Shown: piece after piece, positions 45,061 to 54,920 of the stretch
How the letters are laid out: each line of letters opens with the position of its first letter
Numbering within the stretch: position 1 is the first letter of the stretch
NCBI GenBank assembly: GCA_049520515.1
Contig: JBEKPS010000010.1
Location: 62,001-126,000 of the forward strand
Direction: 5' to 3'
DNA: 64,000 nucleotides
DNA from: JAFAMS01 sp049520515
Lineage (GTDB): Bacteria > Vulcanimicrobiota > Vulcanimicrobiia > Vulcanimicrobiales > Vulcanimicrobiaceae
Notes under the pieces: generated by a model
What the model saw: the letters and a program-made list of their open reading frames with translations, nothing else
What the model was told of the DNA's origin: nothing
Database searches by the model: none
Program-made: the position numbers and the translations under genes

Positions 45061-45765
45061 GTGAAACTCGTCGATCCAGTTCGTCAAAGCTCGCGAGATC
45101 GCCGCGACCGGTACGACTTTGAACGGATGACTTTGTCCCTTGAACACGACCAGTCGGCTGTTAGGGAAAAGCTTGTTCAACGCGGTGGATTCGTCCAGCG
45201 GCACAATTTGGTCGTTGTCGGAGGCGATCAACATTACCGGCTGTGTGATCGCGCGGAAATCATCAATGCTGAGCGGCGCCTTGCGCCCCAGCTCGCGGAA
45301 ATACTCATTCGTCAGCTGCACGAGCGTCACCCAATCCTGCGGATGATGCGTTTGGATGAGCTCTTCCATGCGGCCGGGGTTACGCTCTCGCATGCGCTTC
45401 GGATCGGCGAGGTGCGTCCAGTGCGCGACGGTGCGTGCGTCGAATATGTACTTCACCGCCAGCGCCGAAACCGCGATGAAGCGCTGCGGAAAATGGCGTG
45501 CGAGATAGAGAGCGAGATATCCGCCGGAACTGTAGCCGAAGACATACGTCCGCGCGAGCGCGCGCGCGTCCATCTGCGCGATGACGTCGGTCGCCATTTC
45601 TTCGATCGAGAATCGTTTGGGCAGCGGGCGGCCTCCCTGCCCGACAAGATCCGGCGCGAAGACCTCCACGTACGGCGACAATTCATCGGTAAGCGGCTGC
45701 ATCGTCGCTCCCGATCCGTTCACCCCATGAATCACGACGAGTGACGGTTTCGCACCGGTGTGCAT
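45037..45765 (-). CDS. alpha/beta hydrolase
   Basis: 242 residues. The oxyanion region is VVIHGVNGSG, the nucleophile elbow GYSSGG holds the Ser, an acid is likely in ASDNDQIVP, and the catalytic His is in GQSHPFKVV. No signal peptide, so it is cytoplasmic. Ester or related hydrolase of unknown substrate. It stands alone between tRNA genes. Confidence 0.87.
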   Translation of the reverse strand: MHTGAKPSLVVIHGVNGSGATMQPLTDELSPYVEVFAPDLVGQGGRPLPKRFSIEEMATDVIAQMDARALARTYVFGYSSGGYLALYLARHFPQRFIAVSALAVKYIFDARTVAHWTHLADPKRMRERNPGRMEELIQTHHPQDWVTLVQLTNEYFRELGRKAPLSIDDFRAITQPVMLIASDNDQIVPLDESTALNKLFPNSRLVVFKGQSHPFKVVPVAAISRALTNWIDEFHKTNAALS

Positions 45766-45820
45766 CCGCGCGCGGTTCGACGCGGGGAGTGCAGTTCCGC
45801 GCGGTGAAAAGCGTCGAGGC

Positions 45821-45895
<75 letters not shown>

Positions 45896-45904
45896 AGTCC
45901 GAGC

Positions 45905-45938
45905 CGGCCGCCTCCGCAGGAGAGCGGCCGCTCTCTTT
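45905..45938 (+). terminator. intrinsic terminator after tRNA-Lys(CTT)
   Basis: The stem CGGCCGC/GCGGCCG, with an inner CTCC/GGAG pairing, is followed by CTCTCTTT. Confidence 0.6.
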
Positions 45939-46016
45939 ACCAGCCCTTGCCGCACGAGCCTTGACGCTCGCCGGATAGGTTCCGTATACTCGCGAACGTC
46001 CGTCGCGGGTCCGTGC

Positions 46017-46098
<82 letters not shown>

Positions 46099-46124
46099 AA
46101 TTCAAAGCGTTAACCAGGTTCATT

Positions 46125-46199
46125 GCGGAAGTAGCTCAGTGGTAGAGCATCGCCTTGCCAAGGCGAGGGTCGCGAGTTCAAGTCTCGTCTTCCGCTCCA
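46125..46199 (+). tRNA. tRNA-Gly (anticodon GCC)
   Basis: 75 nt with encoded CCA. Acceptor GCGGAAG pairs with CTTCCGC; the anticodon loop TTGCCAA carries GCC. Confidence 0.95.
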
Positions 46200-46233
46200 T
46201 CTCTCGTATCCGGAGGACGCCCCCAAGGCTAGC

Positions 46234-47589
46234 GTGACTGCCACCCTTAAACAGCTCGACCCCACCCGCGTCGAGCTTGAGATTCCAATCTCAACCGAAG
46301 AGCTCGAGGCCGCCCGCGATGAGGCCTACCGGCATCTCGTCAAACGCGCCAAAGTCCCGGGCTTCCGCCCCGGCAAAGTTCCGCGCGGCATCTTCGAGCA
46401 GCACTACGGCCGCGGCGTTATCGAAGAGCACGCTCTCGACGAGCTCGTGCCCCGCGCGTACTCCAAAGCAATTGAGGAGCTCGACATCTATCCGGTCGCC
46501 AATCCGGACCTCGAGTTACTTCCGCCCGAAGCCGAAGGCGGGAACGTCCGCGTCAAAGCGACGGTGACCGTTCGCCCTGACATCACGCTCGGCGAGTACA
46601 AGGGAATTGAAGTCCCACAAGAGCTGGAGACGGCTACCGATGAGGAAGTCGACACCAGTCTCGAAACACTGAGGCGCGATGCGGCGATCCTCGTCCCGGT
46701 CGATCGCGGCATCCAAAACGGCGATATCGCCACGCTGGATTACGAAGGAAAGATCAACGGCGAGCCCTTTGAAGGCGGCAAGGCCGAGCAGTCACCGACC
46801 GAAATCGAAGGCGACCGCTTCATCCCGGGGTTCGTCGATGCGATCGTGGGCATGAAGGCCGGCGAGACGAAGACGTTTGACGTCAAGTTCCCCGGCGACT
46901 TCCCCAAGGCCGAGCTCGCGGGGCAAGACGCGCAATTCACGGTCACGGTGCACGAAGTCAAAGAGCGCGAGCTTCCGCCACTGAACGACGCGTTTTCCGA
47001 GCGCGTAGCGGGCCGTCCGATGACGCTGCTCGAGCTAAAAGTCGACATTCGCAAGCGTCTCGACGCGATGGCATCCGGTCGCGCACGGCGCACGATGTCC
47101 GCAAAGGTTCTCGAGAAGATCCTCGAGCAGCACGACTTCGCGCTTCCGGAGGTTCTCGTCGAGCGCGAGATCGATGCGCTGCTCGAAGACACGCGGAGCT
47201 GGGTAGCGCGTACCTACGGTGGCGAGCAAATCGACCCAGCGGACGCGGAAGTCGAGATCGAACGCCGATGGGCGGCGTATTTGAAAGACATTGGCAAGAC
47301 CAACGCAGAGTTGCGAGATGGTTTCCGTGCGGAGGGCGAGCGACGCGTGAAGTCGTCGTTGCTGCTCTCTGCCGTTGCACGTGCCGAGGGCGTCGAAGCG
47401 ACGCGCGAGGACATCGAGAACGAGCTGGAAGCGCTCGGCGCACAATATCATCAGCCCAAGGAGCGTATGCTCGAGCTGCTTCGTCCGAATCTCCCGTCGC
47501 TTGCCGCCGGTATCGTACGAACGAAGACGATCGATCTGCTGCTCGACGCAGCGAACGTGGTCCCGGCAACCCCGGATGCGTCGGCGTAG
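46234..47589 (+). CDS. tig: trigger factor, ribosome-associated chaperone/PPIase
   Basis: 451 residues from GTG 46234. The N-terminal ribosome-binding signature FRPGKVPRGIFEQHYG is followed by an FKBP-type domain (NGDIATLDYEGKINGEPFEGG, FIPGFVDAIVGMKAGE) and a helical C-terminal domain. It binds nascent chains at the exit tunnel and speeds prolyl isomerisation. It leads tig-clpP-clpX, the common order. The tRNA-Gly lies 35 nt upstream. Confidence 0.97.
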   Translation: MTATLKQLDPTRVELEIPISTEELEAARDEAYRHLVKRAKVPGFRPGKVPRGIFEQHYGRGVIEEHALDELVPRAYSKAIEELDIYPVANPDLELLPPEAEGGNVRVKATVTVRPDITLGEYKGIEVPQELETATDEEVDTSLETLRRDAAILVPVDRGIQNGDIATLDYEGKINGEPFEGGKAEQSPTEIEGDRFIPGFVDAIVGMKAGETKTFDVKFPGDFPKAELAGQDAQFTVTVHEVKERELPPLNDAFSERVAGRPMTLLELKVDIRKRLDAMASGRARRTMSAKVLEKILEQHDFALPEVLVEREIDALLEDTRSWVARTYGGEQIDPADAEVEIERRWAAYLKDIGKTNAELRDGFRAEGERRVKSSLLLSAVARAEGVEATREDIENELEALGAQYHQPKERMLELLRPNLPSLAAGIVRTKTIDLLLDAANVVPATPDASA

Positions 47590-47619
47590 TCTCTAGGGAC
47601 GTCCGGAACAGGAGATTCG

Positions 47620-48240
47620 ATGGGTCACTTAGTCCCAATGGTCGTCGAACAGACAGCGCGCGGTGAGCGTGCGTTCGACATTTATTCGCGCCTTCTCAAG
47701 GAGCGTATCGTTTTCGTTGGCGGAGCTGTCGACGACGGGCTCGCGAACCTCGTGATCGCGCAGTTACTCTTCCTTGAAAAGGAAGACCCCGACAAAGACA
47801 TCGACATGTACATCAATTCGCCGGGCGGCAGCGTCACGGCGGGGCTGGCGATCTACGACACGATGCAGGTGATCCGGCCTGACGTCGCTACGATCTGCGC
47901 CGGCATGGCCGCGTCGATGGGCTCGATTCTCTTGGCCGGCGGTGCACCGGGTAAGCGCCTGGCCCTACAGTACGCGAAGATCCTGATCCATCAGCCGTGG
48001 GTCTCACAAGTGGGTGGCCAGGCGACGGACATAGAAATCCACGCGCGGGACCTCATTGCGACTCGTCGTACGCTCGCGAGCATCTACGAGAAGCACACGA
48101 AGAAACCAATCGATGAAATTCTCCGTGACATCGAACGCGACTACTACATGACAGCGCAAGAAGCAGTCGACTACGGTCTCATCGATAGCATCATCAATAA
48201 GGAATCGCGGCCCGTAACACCGAGCACGCCGGCCCCATAG
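47620..48240 (+). CDS. clpP: ATP-dependent Clp protease proteolytic subunit
   Basis: 206 residues. The catalytic triad is visible: Ser99 in GMAASMGS, His124 in LIHQPW and Asp at about 174 in ERDYYM. NSPGGSVTAGLAIYD forms the substrate groove. It assembles as a tetradecamer and receives substrates unfolded by ClpX, encoded seven nt downstream. Confidence 0.98.
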   Translation: MGHLVPMVVEQTARGERAFDIYSRLLKERIVFVGGAVDDGLANLVIAQLLFLEKEDPDKDIDMYINSPGGSVTAGLAIYDTMQVIRPDVATICAGMAASMGSILLAGGAPGKRLALQYAKILIHQPWVSQVGGQATDIEIHARDLIATRRTLASIYEKHTKKPIDEILRDIERDYYMTAQEAVDYGLIDSIINKESRPVTPSTPAP

Positions 48241-48247
48241 GTAACGA

Positions 48248-49510
48248 ATGTTCCGTTTCGGCGACGAAAAAGGTCAATTAAAGTGCAGCTTCTGCGGCAA
48301 GTCGCAGGAGCAAGTTCGGAAATTGATCGCCGGACCGGGCGTTTACATTTGCGATGAGTGTATCGAGCTCTGCAACGAGATCATCGAAGAAGAGCTCTAC
48401 AAGAACGTCGACGAGAACCTGCGGCTTCGCAACATCCCGAAGCCGAAAGAGATCAATCACATCCTCAACCAGTACGTGATCGGTCAGGAGCGCGCGAAGA
48501 AGTCGCTGGCGGTCGCCGTTTACAACCACTACAAGCGCGTCAATGCGGGTGGCTCGAGCGACGACGTCGAGCTGCAGAAGTCAAACATCCTGCTGGTTGG
48601 TCCGACCGGCTCAGGAAAGACCTACCTCGCACAGACGCTCGCAAAGATTCTCGATGTCCCGTTGGCTATGGCCGACGCGACGTCGCTGACCGAAGCCGGA
48701 TATGTCGGTGAAGACGTCGAGAACATTCTGCTCAAGCTCATCCAAGCCGCCGACTACGACGTCAAGCGTGCCGAGAAGGGCATCGTCTATATCGACGAGA
48801 TTGACAAGATCGCGCGCAAGAGCGAGAACCCGTCGATCACGCGCGACGTCTCCGGCGAAGGCGTGCAGCAAGCGTTGCTCAAGATTCTCGAAGGGACGAC
48901 GGCCAACGTTCCGCCCCAAGGCGGTCGCAAGCATCCGCATCAAGAGTTCATCCAGATCGACACGACCAACGTGCTGTTCATCTGCGGCGGCGCGTTCGAC
49001 GGTCTCGAGAAGATCATTGAATCGCGTGTCGCGAGCAACGCGCTGGGCTTCCGTTCGAACCCGGAATCGAAGCGCAACGACCAGCGCACCGGGCGCCTCT
49101 TGCAGCAGCTCATGCCGGAAGATCTACTGAAGTTCGGCCTGATCCCGGAATTCATCGGCCGCTTGCCGATCGTCGTGACGCTTGATGCGCTCGACGAGCT
49201 CGCACTGCGCCGTATTCTGGTCGAGCCGCGTAACGCGCTCGTCCGTCAGTTCCAAAAGATCCTGAGCATGGATGGCGTCGAGCTCACGTTCACCAAAGAC
49301 GCGCTCGTCGCGATCGCCATCAGAGCGCAAGGCCGGAAGACCGGCGCGCGCGGTCTGCGTTCGATCCTCGAAGAAGTCATGTTGGACGTCATGTACGACT
49401 TGCCGTCACTGCAGAACGTCAAGAAGTGCGTGATCACGAAAGACACGATCGAGAAGCACGAGCAGCCGACGCTCGTGTACGCGGAACGCCCCAAAGACCA
49501 AACAGCGTAG
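48248..49510 (+). CDS. clpX: ClpX unfoldase ATPase
   Basis: 420 residues. N-terminal zinc-binding domain (CSFCGKS, CDECIELC), Walker A GPTGSGKT, Walker B IVYIDEIDKI, the sensor region and the GARGLRSILEE C-terminal motif. The full-length product should form a hexamer on ClpP. An adenosine deaminase gene begins within a few bases of its stop, so the operon seems to extend. Confidence 0.98.
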   Translation: MFRFGDEKGQLKCSFCGKSQEQVRKLIAGPGVYICDECIELCNEIIEEELYKNVDENLRLRNIPKPKEINHILNQYVIGQERAKKSLAVAVYNHYKRVNAGGSSDDVELQKSNILLVGPTGSGKTYLAQTLAKILDVPLAMADATSLTEAGYVGEDVENILLKLIQAADYDVKRAEKGIVYIDEIDKIARKSENPSITRDVSGEGVQQALLKILEGTTANVPPQGGRKHPHQEFIQIDTTNVLFICGGAFDGLEKIIESRVASNALGFRSNPESKRNDQRTGRLLQQLMPEDLLKFGLIPEFIGRLPIVVTLDALDELALRRILVEPRNALVRQFQKILSMDGVELTFTKDALVAIAIRAQGRKTGARGLRSILEEVMLDVMYDLPSLQNVKKCVITKDTIEKHEQPTLVYAERPKDQTA

Positions 49511-49512
49511 CA

Positions 49513-50526
49513 CTGGGCGACTTTTTCGCGCGGCTCCCGAAGGCTGAGCTGCATCTGCACATCGAGGGCACGCTCGAGCCGGAGCAGATGTTTTTCTTTG
49601 CCCAGCGTAACGGGCTCGAGCCGCCGTACCCGAGTGTGGAAGCCGCACGCGACGCCTATCGATTCAGCGACCTGCAGTCGTTTCTCGACCTCTACTATCG
49701 CGGCATGAACGTGCTCCGCACAGAGGCTGACTTTGCGGATCTCGCCGACGCCTACTTCAAAAAGTCGAAAGCACAAGGCGTCGTGCACGCTGAGATCTTT
49801 TTCGATCCGCAAGCGCATCTTGCGCGAGGTCTGGCGTTCGAGACGTTTTTCGACGGCTTGTGGTCAGTCGTTGCTCGCAGTCAGGAACGTTACGGAATCA
49901 CGAGCGGTTTGATCATGTGCTTCCTGCGCGATCTCGGTGCCGAGTCGGCGCATAATGCCTTGACCGCCGCCCTCCCGCATGCCGAGAAGATCATTGCGGT
50001 CGGACTCGACTCGACGGAGATCGGAAATCCACCGGCGATTTATGCCGAGGTCTTCGAGCGTGCGCGTATTGCTGGCTGGCGTTGTGTCGCGCACGCGGGT
50101 GAAGAGGGTCCCCCCGCTTACATCAGTGAGGCAATCGACGTCTTGCATGTCGAGCGCATCGATCACGGTGTCCGCTGCATGGAAGATCCCGCGCTTGTCG
50201 CGCGGCTGCGCAGCGAACGCATTCCGCTCACCGTCTGTCCGTTCTCGAACGTGAAGCTGCGCGTCGTCGACGACCTGCGCGCACACCCACTCCGCGCGAT
50301 GCTCGCCGAGGGGCTGGTGGCAACCTGCAATTCGGATGACCCCGCATATTTCGGCGGCTACGTCGCCGATAATCTGCGTGATGTCTGTGGCGCCCTCGCC
50401 CTGCCGCCCCAAGCGGCCGTGACGCTCGCACGCAATAGCTTCGAGGCGGCATTTATTTCGCCGCAGCAAAAGGCCGCGTACTTGGCCCTGCTCGAAGCCT
50501 CGCTGACCGCCTTGGAGCAACACTAA
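49513..50526 (+). CDS. add: adenosine deaminase-family protein
   Basis: About 337 residues. Zinc ligands HLH lie in KAELHLHIEGT, with His in CVAHAGEE, a His in RIDHGVR and Asp in NSDDPAYF, all typical of adenosine or adenine deaminases. The start is unclear: the HLH motif begins only about 14 codons after the clpX stop, and the nearest upstream canonical codon is a GTG at 49426 deep inside clpX. A CTG at 49513 fits the domain boundary. It releases ammonia from adenosine or a related purine. Confidence 0.88.
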   Translation: MGDFFARLPKAELHLHIEGTLEPEQMFFFAQRNGLEPPYPSVEAARDAYRFSDLQSFLDLYYRGMNVLRTEADFADLADAYFKKSKAQGVVHAEIFFDPQAHLARGLAFETFFDGLWSVVARSQERYGITSGLIMCFLRDLGAESAHNALTAALPHAEKIIAVGLDSTEIGNPPAIYAEVFERARIAGWRCVAHAGEEGPPAYISEAIDVLHVERIDHGVRCMEDPALVARLRSERIPLTVCPFSNVKLRVVDDLRAHPLRAMLAEGLVATCNSDDPAYFGGYVADNLRDVCGALALPPQAAVTLARNSFEAAFISPQQKAAYLALLEASLTALEQH

Positions 50527-50528
50527 AC

Positions 50529-51536
50529 ATGCACGCACATCTCGATGCCCGTCGTGGATTTTCGGGTTCGATCGGCCACACGCCGCACATCGTTCTCGAA
50601 AAACTCTCGGCGCGCATCGGCCGTACAATTATCGGGAAAGCAGAGTTCCTCAATCCAGGCGGATCGGTCAAGGACCGTGCTGCGCTTGGGATCATCGACG
50701 ACGCCGAACGCTCGGGCCGTCTTACACCGGGTGGAACGATCGTCGAAGGGACCGCCGGCAATACCGGGATTGCAATCGCTCTGCTCGCGGCTTCGCGCGG
50801 CTATCGCGCAATCATCGTGATCCCCGACGATCAGTCGGCGGAGAAGATCGCTTTGCTGCGCATTTTTGGTGCCGACGTGCGCGTCGTGAAGAGCGTTCCG
50901 TTTAGCAACGATCAGAACTATTACCACATTGCGCGGCGTATTGCCGAGCAGACGCCGAGCTCGATCTGGGCCGATCAGTTCAACAACACGGCGAATCGCA
51001 AAATCCACGAAGCGACGACCGGTGTCGAGATATGGGACGCGTTCGGAACGTCGCTCGCCGCATTTGTCACCGCGAGCGGAACCGGCGGAACGCTCGGCGG
51101 CGTATCGCGCGCGCTCAAGGCGCGTAACCCGAACGTCAAGACCGTGGCAGCCGATCCGATGGGGTCGGCAATCTACTCGTACGTCAAGACCGGCGAGCTT
51201 GCTTCCGAAGGCGATTCCGAAGTCGAAGGCATCGGCATCAAACGCATCACCGAGAATTTCAAGGACACGCCGCTCGACGATGCGGTTCGTGTCGAAGATC
51301 GCGCCTGGATCGCGATGTCGCAATGGATCCTGCACAACGAAGGCCTCTACGTCGGTGGCTCGGCCGCGCTCAACATCGTGGCCGCAGCGCGCTACGCGAA
51401 GACCCTCCCGAAAGACAGTATCGTTTGCACGATTCTGTGCGATGGCGGAGACCGCTATCGTTCGAAACTCTTCGACGGCGCGTGGCTCGCGCAACAAGGC
51501 TACATGCCGGAAGTTGACGCGCTGGATTTACTGTAA
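50529..51536 (+). CDS. cysK: cysteine synthase (PLP-dependent)
   Basis: 335 residues. The PLP lysine is K48 in NPGGSVKDR, with the phosphate-binding TAGNTGIAIA and GTGGTLGG loops. It makes cysteine from O-acetylserine (or a related activated serine) and sulfide. It starts two nt after the deaminase stop. Its TAA begins the first leader repeat (TAATG). Confidence 0.93.
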   Translation: MHAHLDARRGFSGSIGHTPHIVLEKLSARIGRTIIGKAEFLNPGGSVKDRAALGIIDDAERSGRLTPGGTIVEGTAGNTGIAIALLAASRGYRAIIVIPDDQSAEKIALLRIFGADVRVVKSVPFSNDQNYYHIARRIAEQTPSSIWADQFNNTANRKIHEATTGVEIWDAFGTSLAAFVTASGTGGTLGGVSRALKARNPNVKTVAADPMGSAIYSYVKTGELASEGDSEVEGIGIKRITENFKDTPLDDAVRVEDRAWIAMSQWILHNEGLYVGGSAALNIVAAARYAKTLPKDSIVCTILCDGGDRYRSKLFDGAWLAQQGYMPEVDALDLL

Positions 51537-51653
51537 TGTTGTTACGGGCCCCCTTGGGGTATGTTGATCTTTTTGAAGTGATGATGGGCCCGACATTTGG
51601 GGGCCCCATGCAAAGCATGGGGGGCGCGGAGCCGGGGGCGGAGCGCCGTTAAA
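51536..51653 (+). promoter_or_regulatory. conserved structured leader repeat, copy 1 (before valS)
   Basis: Runs from the cysK stop to the valS ATG. Stem P1 is CGGGCCC (51545-51551) with GGGCCCG (51586-51592). P2 is CCCCATGC (51604-51611), loop AAA, GCATGGGG (51615-51622). P3 is GGCGC (51623-51627) with GCGCC (51643-51647). The valS SD GGAG is at 51640-51643, inside P3. It also contains a 38-codon frame starting ATG 51536 and ending TAA one base before the valS ATG. No known riboswitch or T-box recognised. Confidence 0.85.
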
Positions 51654-54242
51654 ATGGACTTAGCCAAGTCGTACGATCCGGCGGACGTCGAGCCTCGACT
51701 TTATGCGGAGTGGGACAAAAGCGGCGTCTTTCACGAGTATCCCGATCCCGCGCGTCCGCCGTTCATCATCTCGATGCCGCCGCCCAACGTCACGGGGCGC
51801 GCGCATTTAGGACACGCATCGACATACACGCCGATGGATGTGCTGACGCGCTACCATCGGATGCTCGGCGAGAACGCGGATTGGATCCCGGGCCAAGATC
51901 ACGCTGCGATTGCAACCGAAGCCGTCCTCGTCCGCGAGCTCGCAAAAGAGGGCCTCACGCGCGACGGACTCGGTCGCGAGCGATATCTCGAGCGCGCGTG
52001 GCAATGGCGTGAAAAATACGGCGGCGAGATCTACGATACGTTCCGGCGGCTTGGATTCGGTCCGGATTGGCAACGCGATCGCTTCACGATGGATCCCGGC
52101 CTGTCGGCGGCGGTCAACCGTGTATTTGTTCAGCTCTATCGCGAAGGTCTGATGTATCGCGGCGTGCGTCTCGTCAATTGGGATATCGGCTCGAAGTCAA
52201 CACTCTCCGACGCCGAGGTCGAAAACGAAGAGCGTGCCGGCAAGCTCTATCATGTGCGCTATCGCAGCGAAGACGCTTCATACGAGGTCGTTATTGCGAC
52301 CACGCGTCCTGAAACGATGCTGGGCGATACCGCCGTTGCCGTGCACCCGGAAGACGAACGCTATACCGCGCTCATTGGGAAGATGGTGGTGCTGCCGATC
52401 CTCGGGCGCAAAATCCCGATCATCGCGGATGCAGCGGTCGAGCGCGAGTTCGGAACCGGCGCGGTCAAGGTAACGCCGGCACACGATCAGCTCGACAACG
52501 AGATCGGCGCGCGCCACAAACTCGAGATGCCGATGGTCATCGGCTTCGACGGGAAGATGACGGAAGAAGCCGGGCCGTTCGCGGGCATGGATCGTATTGC
52601 CGCACGCGAGGCCGTCATCAAGCGACTCGATGCCGATGGAGCGCTCGTGCGGGCCGAAGACTACGTCCACAAAGTTCCGATCAGCTCACGTTCCGGTGAA
52701 GTGGTCGAGCCATTGCTCTCGCTGCAGTGGTTTTGCAAAATGGAATCGCTCGCGAAGCCGGCACTCGAAGCCTATCGCGACGGTCGCATTCGTTTCGTCC
52801 CCGAGCGTTTCGGACGCACCTACGAGCAGTGGCTCGACAATATTCGGGATTGGAATGTCTCGCGACAGATTTGGTGGGGGCACCAGCTACCGGTTTGGTA
52901 CACGCCGACGGATCAAGTCGTCGTCGCGGAAAATGAAGACGAAGCCAAACGGATCGCGCGCGAGACATACGGCAGCGACGAGCTGCGGCGTGATCCCGAC
53001 ACGCTCGACACGTGGTTCTCGAGCGGACTATGGCCGTTCTCGATTCTGGGCTGGCCTGAATCGACCCCGGAAATGAAGAACTGGTATCCCAATCAGGTCA
53101 TGATCACGAGCCGCGAGATCATATTCTTATGGGTCGCGCGCATGGTGATGCTCGGCATGCACTTCGCCGGGAACATTCCGTTTCACACCGTGTTCGTGAC
53201 GCCGCTCGTCTTCGATATCCACGGCCGCAAGATGAGCAAGAGCCTCGGAAACGTGATCGATCCGATCGATTTAATCGCGAACTACGGTGCGGACGGGACG
53301 CGTTTCGGCATTCTTCGGCAAATGCGGCTTGAGTCACAAGAGCTGCGTCTCGACGAACGCTATTGCGATGAAGCGCGCCGCTTCGCGAACAAGCTCTGGA
53401 ACGCGCTCCGCTACATCCACTCACTTCCGGAGGGATTGCCGACATCCGGGACGCTGCCGCCGGCCGGAGAGCTGACGCTGGCCGATCGTTGGATATTGAC
53501 GCGCCTACATCAAACCGTCGCTGACGTACAAGATGCGCTGGATACCTTTCACTTCGGAGTTGCGGCGGATCGCATCATCCAATTCGGCTGGTACGAATTC
53601 TGCGATTGGTATTTGGAGTCTACGAAACTTGGCGGCACCACTCGCGCAAGCGTCTTGTCGTTCACGCTCAATACGCTAGCGCGAATCATGCATCCGATCG
53701 CACCGTTCGTCACGGAAGAAATTTGGCAATCGCTCCCGCACGACGGCTATACGATCGTTACGGCGTCCTGGCCCGATCCTGCGGAGATACCTTCGTATCC
53801 TGATGCTGCCATGCGGTATGAAACGATGCGCGCCGCCGTCGACCGCTTACGCAACGCGCGTCATGATTTCGGACTCGCCGACCGTCAAAAACTCAGCATC
53901 TTCGTCCCAGCACCGCTGAGCCGGCAACCGGACGTGCTCGATCTGCTCGCATTGCACGCCGGAGCGGAGATACTCGCCGACGGAGCCGCGGAAGGCCAAA
54001 GCTTCGACGACATGATGAGCGCGATTCGCGTAAAAGCGCCGACCGCGCAGCTGCAGGAGCGTTACACGAAAGAAATCTCGCGCTTGCGCGCTGAGGTCGA
54101 GCGCGGAGAGAAGAAGCTCTCTTCGGAGAGTTTCGTTGCCCGCGCCCCCGCAGACGTCGTAGCCAAAGAGCGCGAGAAGCTCGATACCTACCGCCGCGAC
54201 CTGGAGCGGACCGAACGCCTCTTGGTCGAAACTGAAAGATGA
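51654..54242 (+). CDS. valS: valyl-tRNA synthetase
   Basis: 862 residues from ATG 51654. Class I signatures HLGH (GRAHLGHAS) and KMSKS (GRKMSKSLGN) are present, as are the editing domain (TTRPETMLGDTAVAVHPED) and a C-terminal arm rich in Glu/Arg/Lys that forms a coiled coil. It charges tRNA-Val and edits mischarged Thr. It is preceded by leader repeat copy 1 and its TGA starts copy 2. Confidence 0.97.
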   Translation: MDLAKSYDPADVEPRLYAEWDKSGVFHEYPDPARPPFIISMPPPNVTGRAHLGHASTYTPMDVLTRYHRMLGENADWIPGQDHAAIATEAVLVRELAKEGLTRDGLGRERYLERAWQWREKYGGEIYDTFRRLGFGPDWQRDRFTMDPGLSAAVNRVFVQLYREGLMYRGVRLVNWDIGSKSTLSDAEVENEERAGKLYHVRYRSEDASYEVVIATTRPETMLGDTAVAVHPEDERYTALIGKMVVLPILGRKIPIIADAAVEREFGTGAVKVTPAHDQLDNEIGARHKLEMPMVIGFDGKMTEEAGPFAGMDRIAAREAVIKRLDADGALVRAEDYVHKVPISSRSGEVVEPLLSLQWFCKMESLAKPALEAYRDGRIRFVPERFGRTYEQWLDNIRDWNVSRQIWWGHQLPVWYTPTDQVVVAENEDEAKRIARETYGSDELRRDPDTLDTWFSSGLWPFSILGWPESTPEMKNWYPNQVMITSREIIFLWVARMVMLGMHFAGNIPFHTVFVTPLVFDIHGRKMSKSLGNVIDPIDLIANYGADGTRFGILRQMRLESQELRLDERYCDEARRFANKLWNALRYIHSLPEGLPTSGTLPPAGELTLADRWILTRLHQTVADVQDALDTFHFGVAADRIIQFGWYEFCDWYLESTKLGGTTRASVLSFTLNTLARIMHPIAPFVTEEIWQSLPHDGYTIVTASWPDPAEIPSYPDAAMRYETMRAAVDRLRNARHDFGLADRQKLSIFVPAPLSRQPDVLDLLALHAGAEILADGAAEGQSFDDMMSAIRVKAPTAQLQERYTKEISRLRAEVERGEKKLSSESFVARAPADVVAKEREKLDTYRRDLERTERLLVETER

Positions 54243-54362
54243 TGCTGTTGCGAGCCCCCTCGGGGAATGCGTGCGTGATCAGAATGAAGACGGGCTCGGC
54301 TGTCCGGGGGCCCCGCGCCATAGGCGTGGTGGGCGCACAGCCTGGGGCGGAGCGCCTTTAGA
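54242..54362 (+). promoter_or_regulatory. conserved structured leader repeat, copy 2 (before pyrR)
   Basis: Runs from the valS stop (TGATG) to the pyrR ATG. P1 is CGAGCCC (54251-54257) with GGGCTCG (54292-54298). P2 differs in sequence but still pairs: CCGCGCC (54313-54319), loop ATA, GGCGTGG (54323-54329). P3 is GGCGC (54332-54336) with GCGCC (54352-54356). SD GGAG is at 54349-54352. A 39-codon frame from ATG 54242 ends in TAG one base before the pyrR ATG. Confidence 0.85.
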
Positions 54363-54920
54363 ATGTCGGTACGGGCCCCCGCCACACGGCGCAGGACGCT
54401 GATGAATGCGGAAGAGATCGAGCGCGCGATCGCACGCATGGCCCATCAAATGGTCGAGCCGGAGGAAGCCCAGGGGGGCCTGATCCTCATCGGCATCCGG
54501 CGCGGCGGCGAGAGCCTCGCGCGCCGTCTGGCGACCAAGATCGGCGAGATCTCGGGAACCGAGCCTGGGCTCGGCTTTCTGAACATCAACCTCTACCGCG
54601 ACGACGACGTCACCCACGAGCTTCCCGAATCGGACATTCGGCAAGACGTGCGCGGGCGAACCGTCGTGATCGTGGACGACGTCCTCTACACGGGACGGAC
54701 CGTTCGATCGGCACTCGATGCGGTGACGGACCTTGGGCGCCCCCGGGCTATTCGTCTCGCCGTCTTGGTCGACCGCGGGCAGCGCGAGCTCCCGATTCAG
54801 CCCGATTATGCGGGCCGCGTCATCCCCACCAGCCGCCGAGAACGGATCGACGTTCGTCTCGCCGCGCAACCTTCACCGAGCGATGATGTGTCAGTCGCCG
54901 ACTGGGAGCATGCAAACTAG
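54363..54920 (+). CDS. pyrR: PyrR bifunctional pyrimidine regulator/uracil phosphoribosyltransferase
   Basis: 185 residues from ATG 54363; ATG 54402 would give the usual PyrR length. The PRPP-binding motif VVIVDDVLYTGRTVRSALDA is intact, and the GIRRGGESLARRLA loop fits PyrR. In many bacteria PyrR binds pyr mRNA in response to UMP. It heads pyrR-pyrB-pyrC with coupled overlaps. Whether it acts on the leader repeat just upstream is an open question; the Bacillus PyrR anti-antiterminator consensus is not obvious there. Confidence 0.95.
   Translation: MSVRAPATRRRTLMNAEEIERAIARMAHQMVEPEEAQGGLILIGIRRGGESLARRLATKIGEISGTEPGLGFLNINLYRDDDVTHELPESDIRQDVRGRTVVIVDDVLYTGRTVRSALDAVTDLGRPRAIRLAVLVDRGQRELPIQPDYAGRVIPTSRRERIDVRLAAQPSPSDDVSVADWEHAN

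Noticed and set aside
50523..51497. 324-codon minus-strand frame opposite cysK
   Set aside because: It mirrors cysK, which has clear PLP motifs; the antisense frame has no recognisable domain and is typical of a GC-rich shadow.
51536..51653. T-box riboswitch before valS
   Set aside because: The conserved T-box sequence and a Val-specifier stem could not be found, and the same element also precedes pyrR and carA, which would not be tRNA-controlled.
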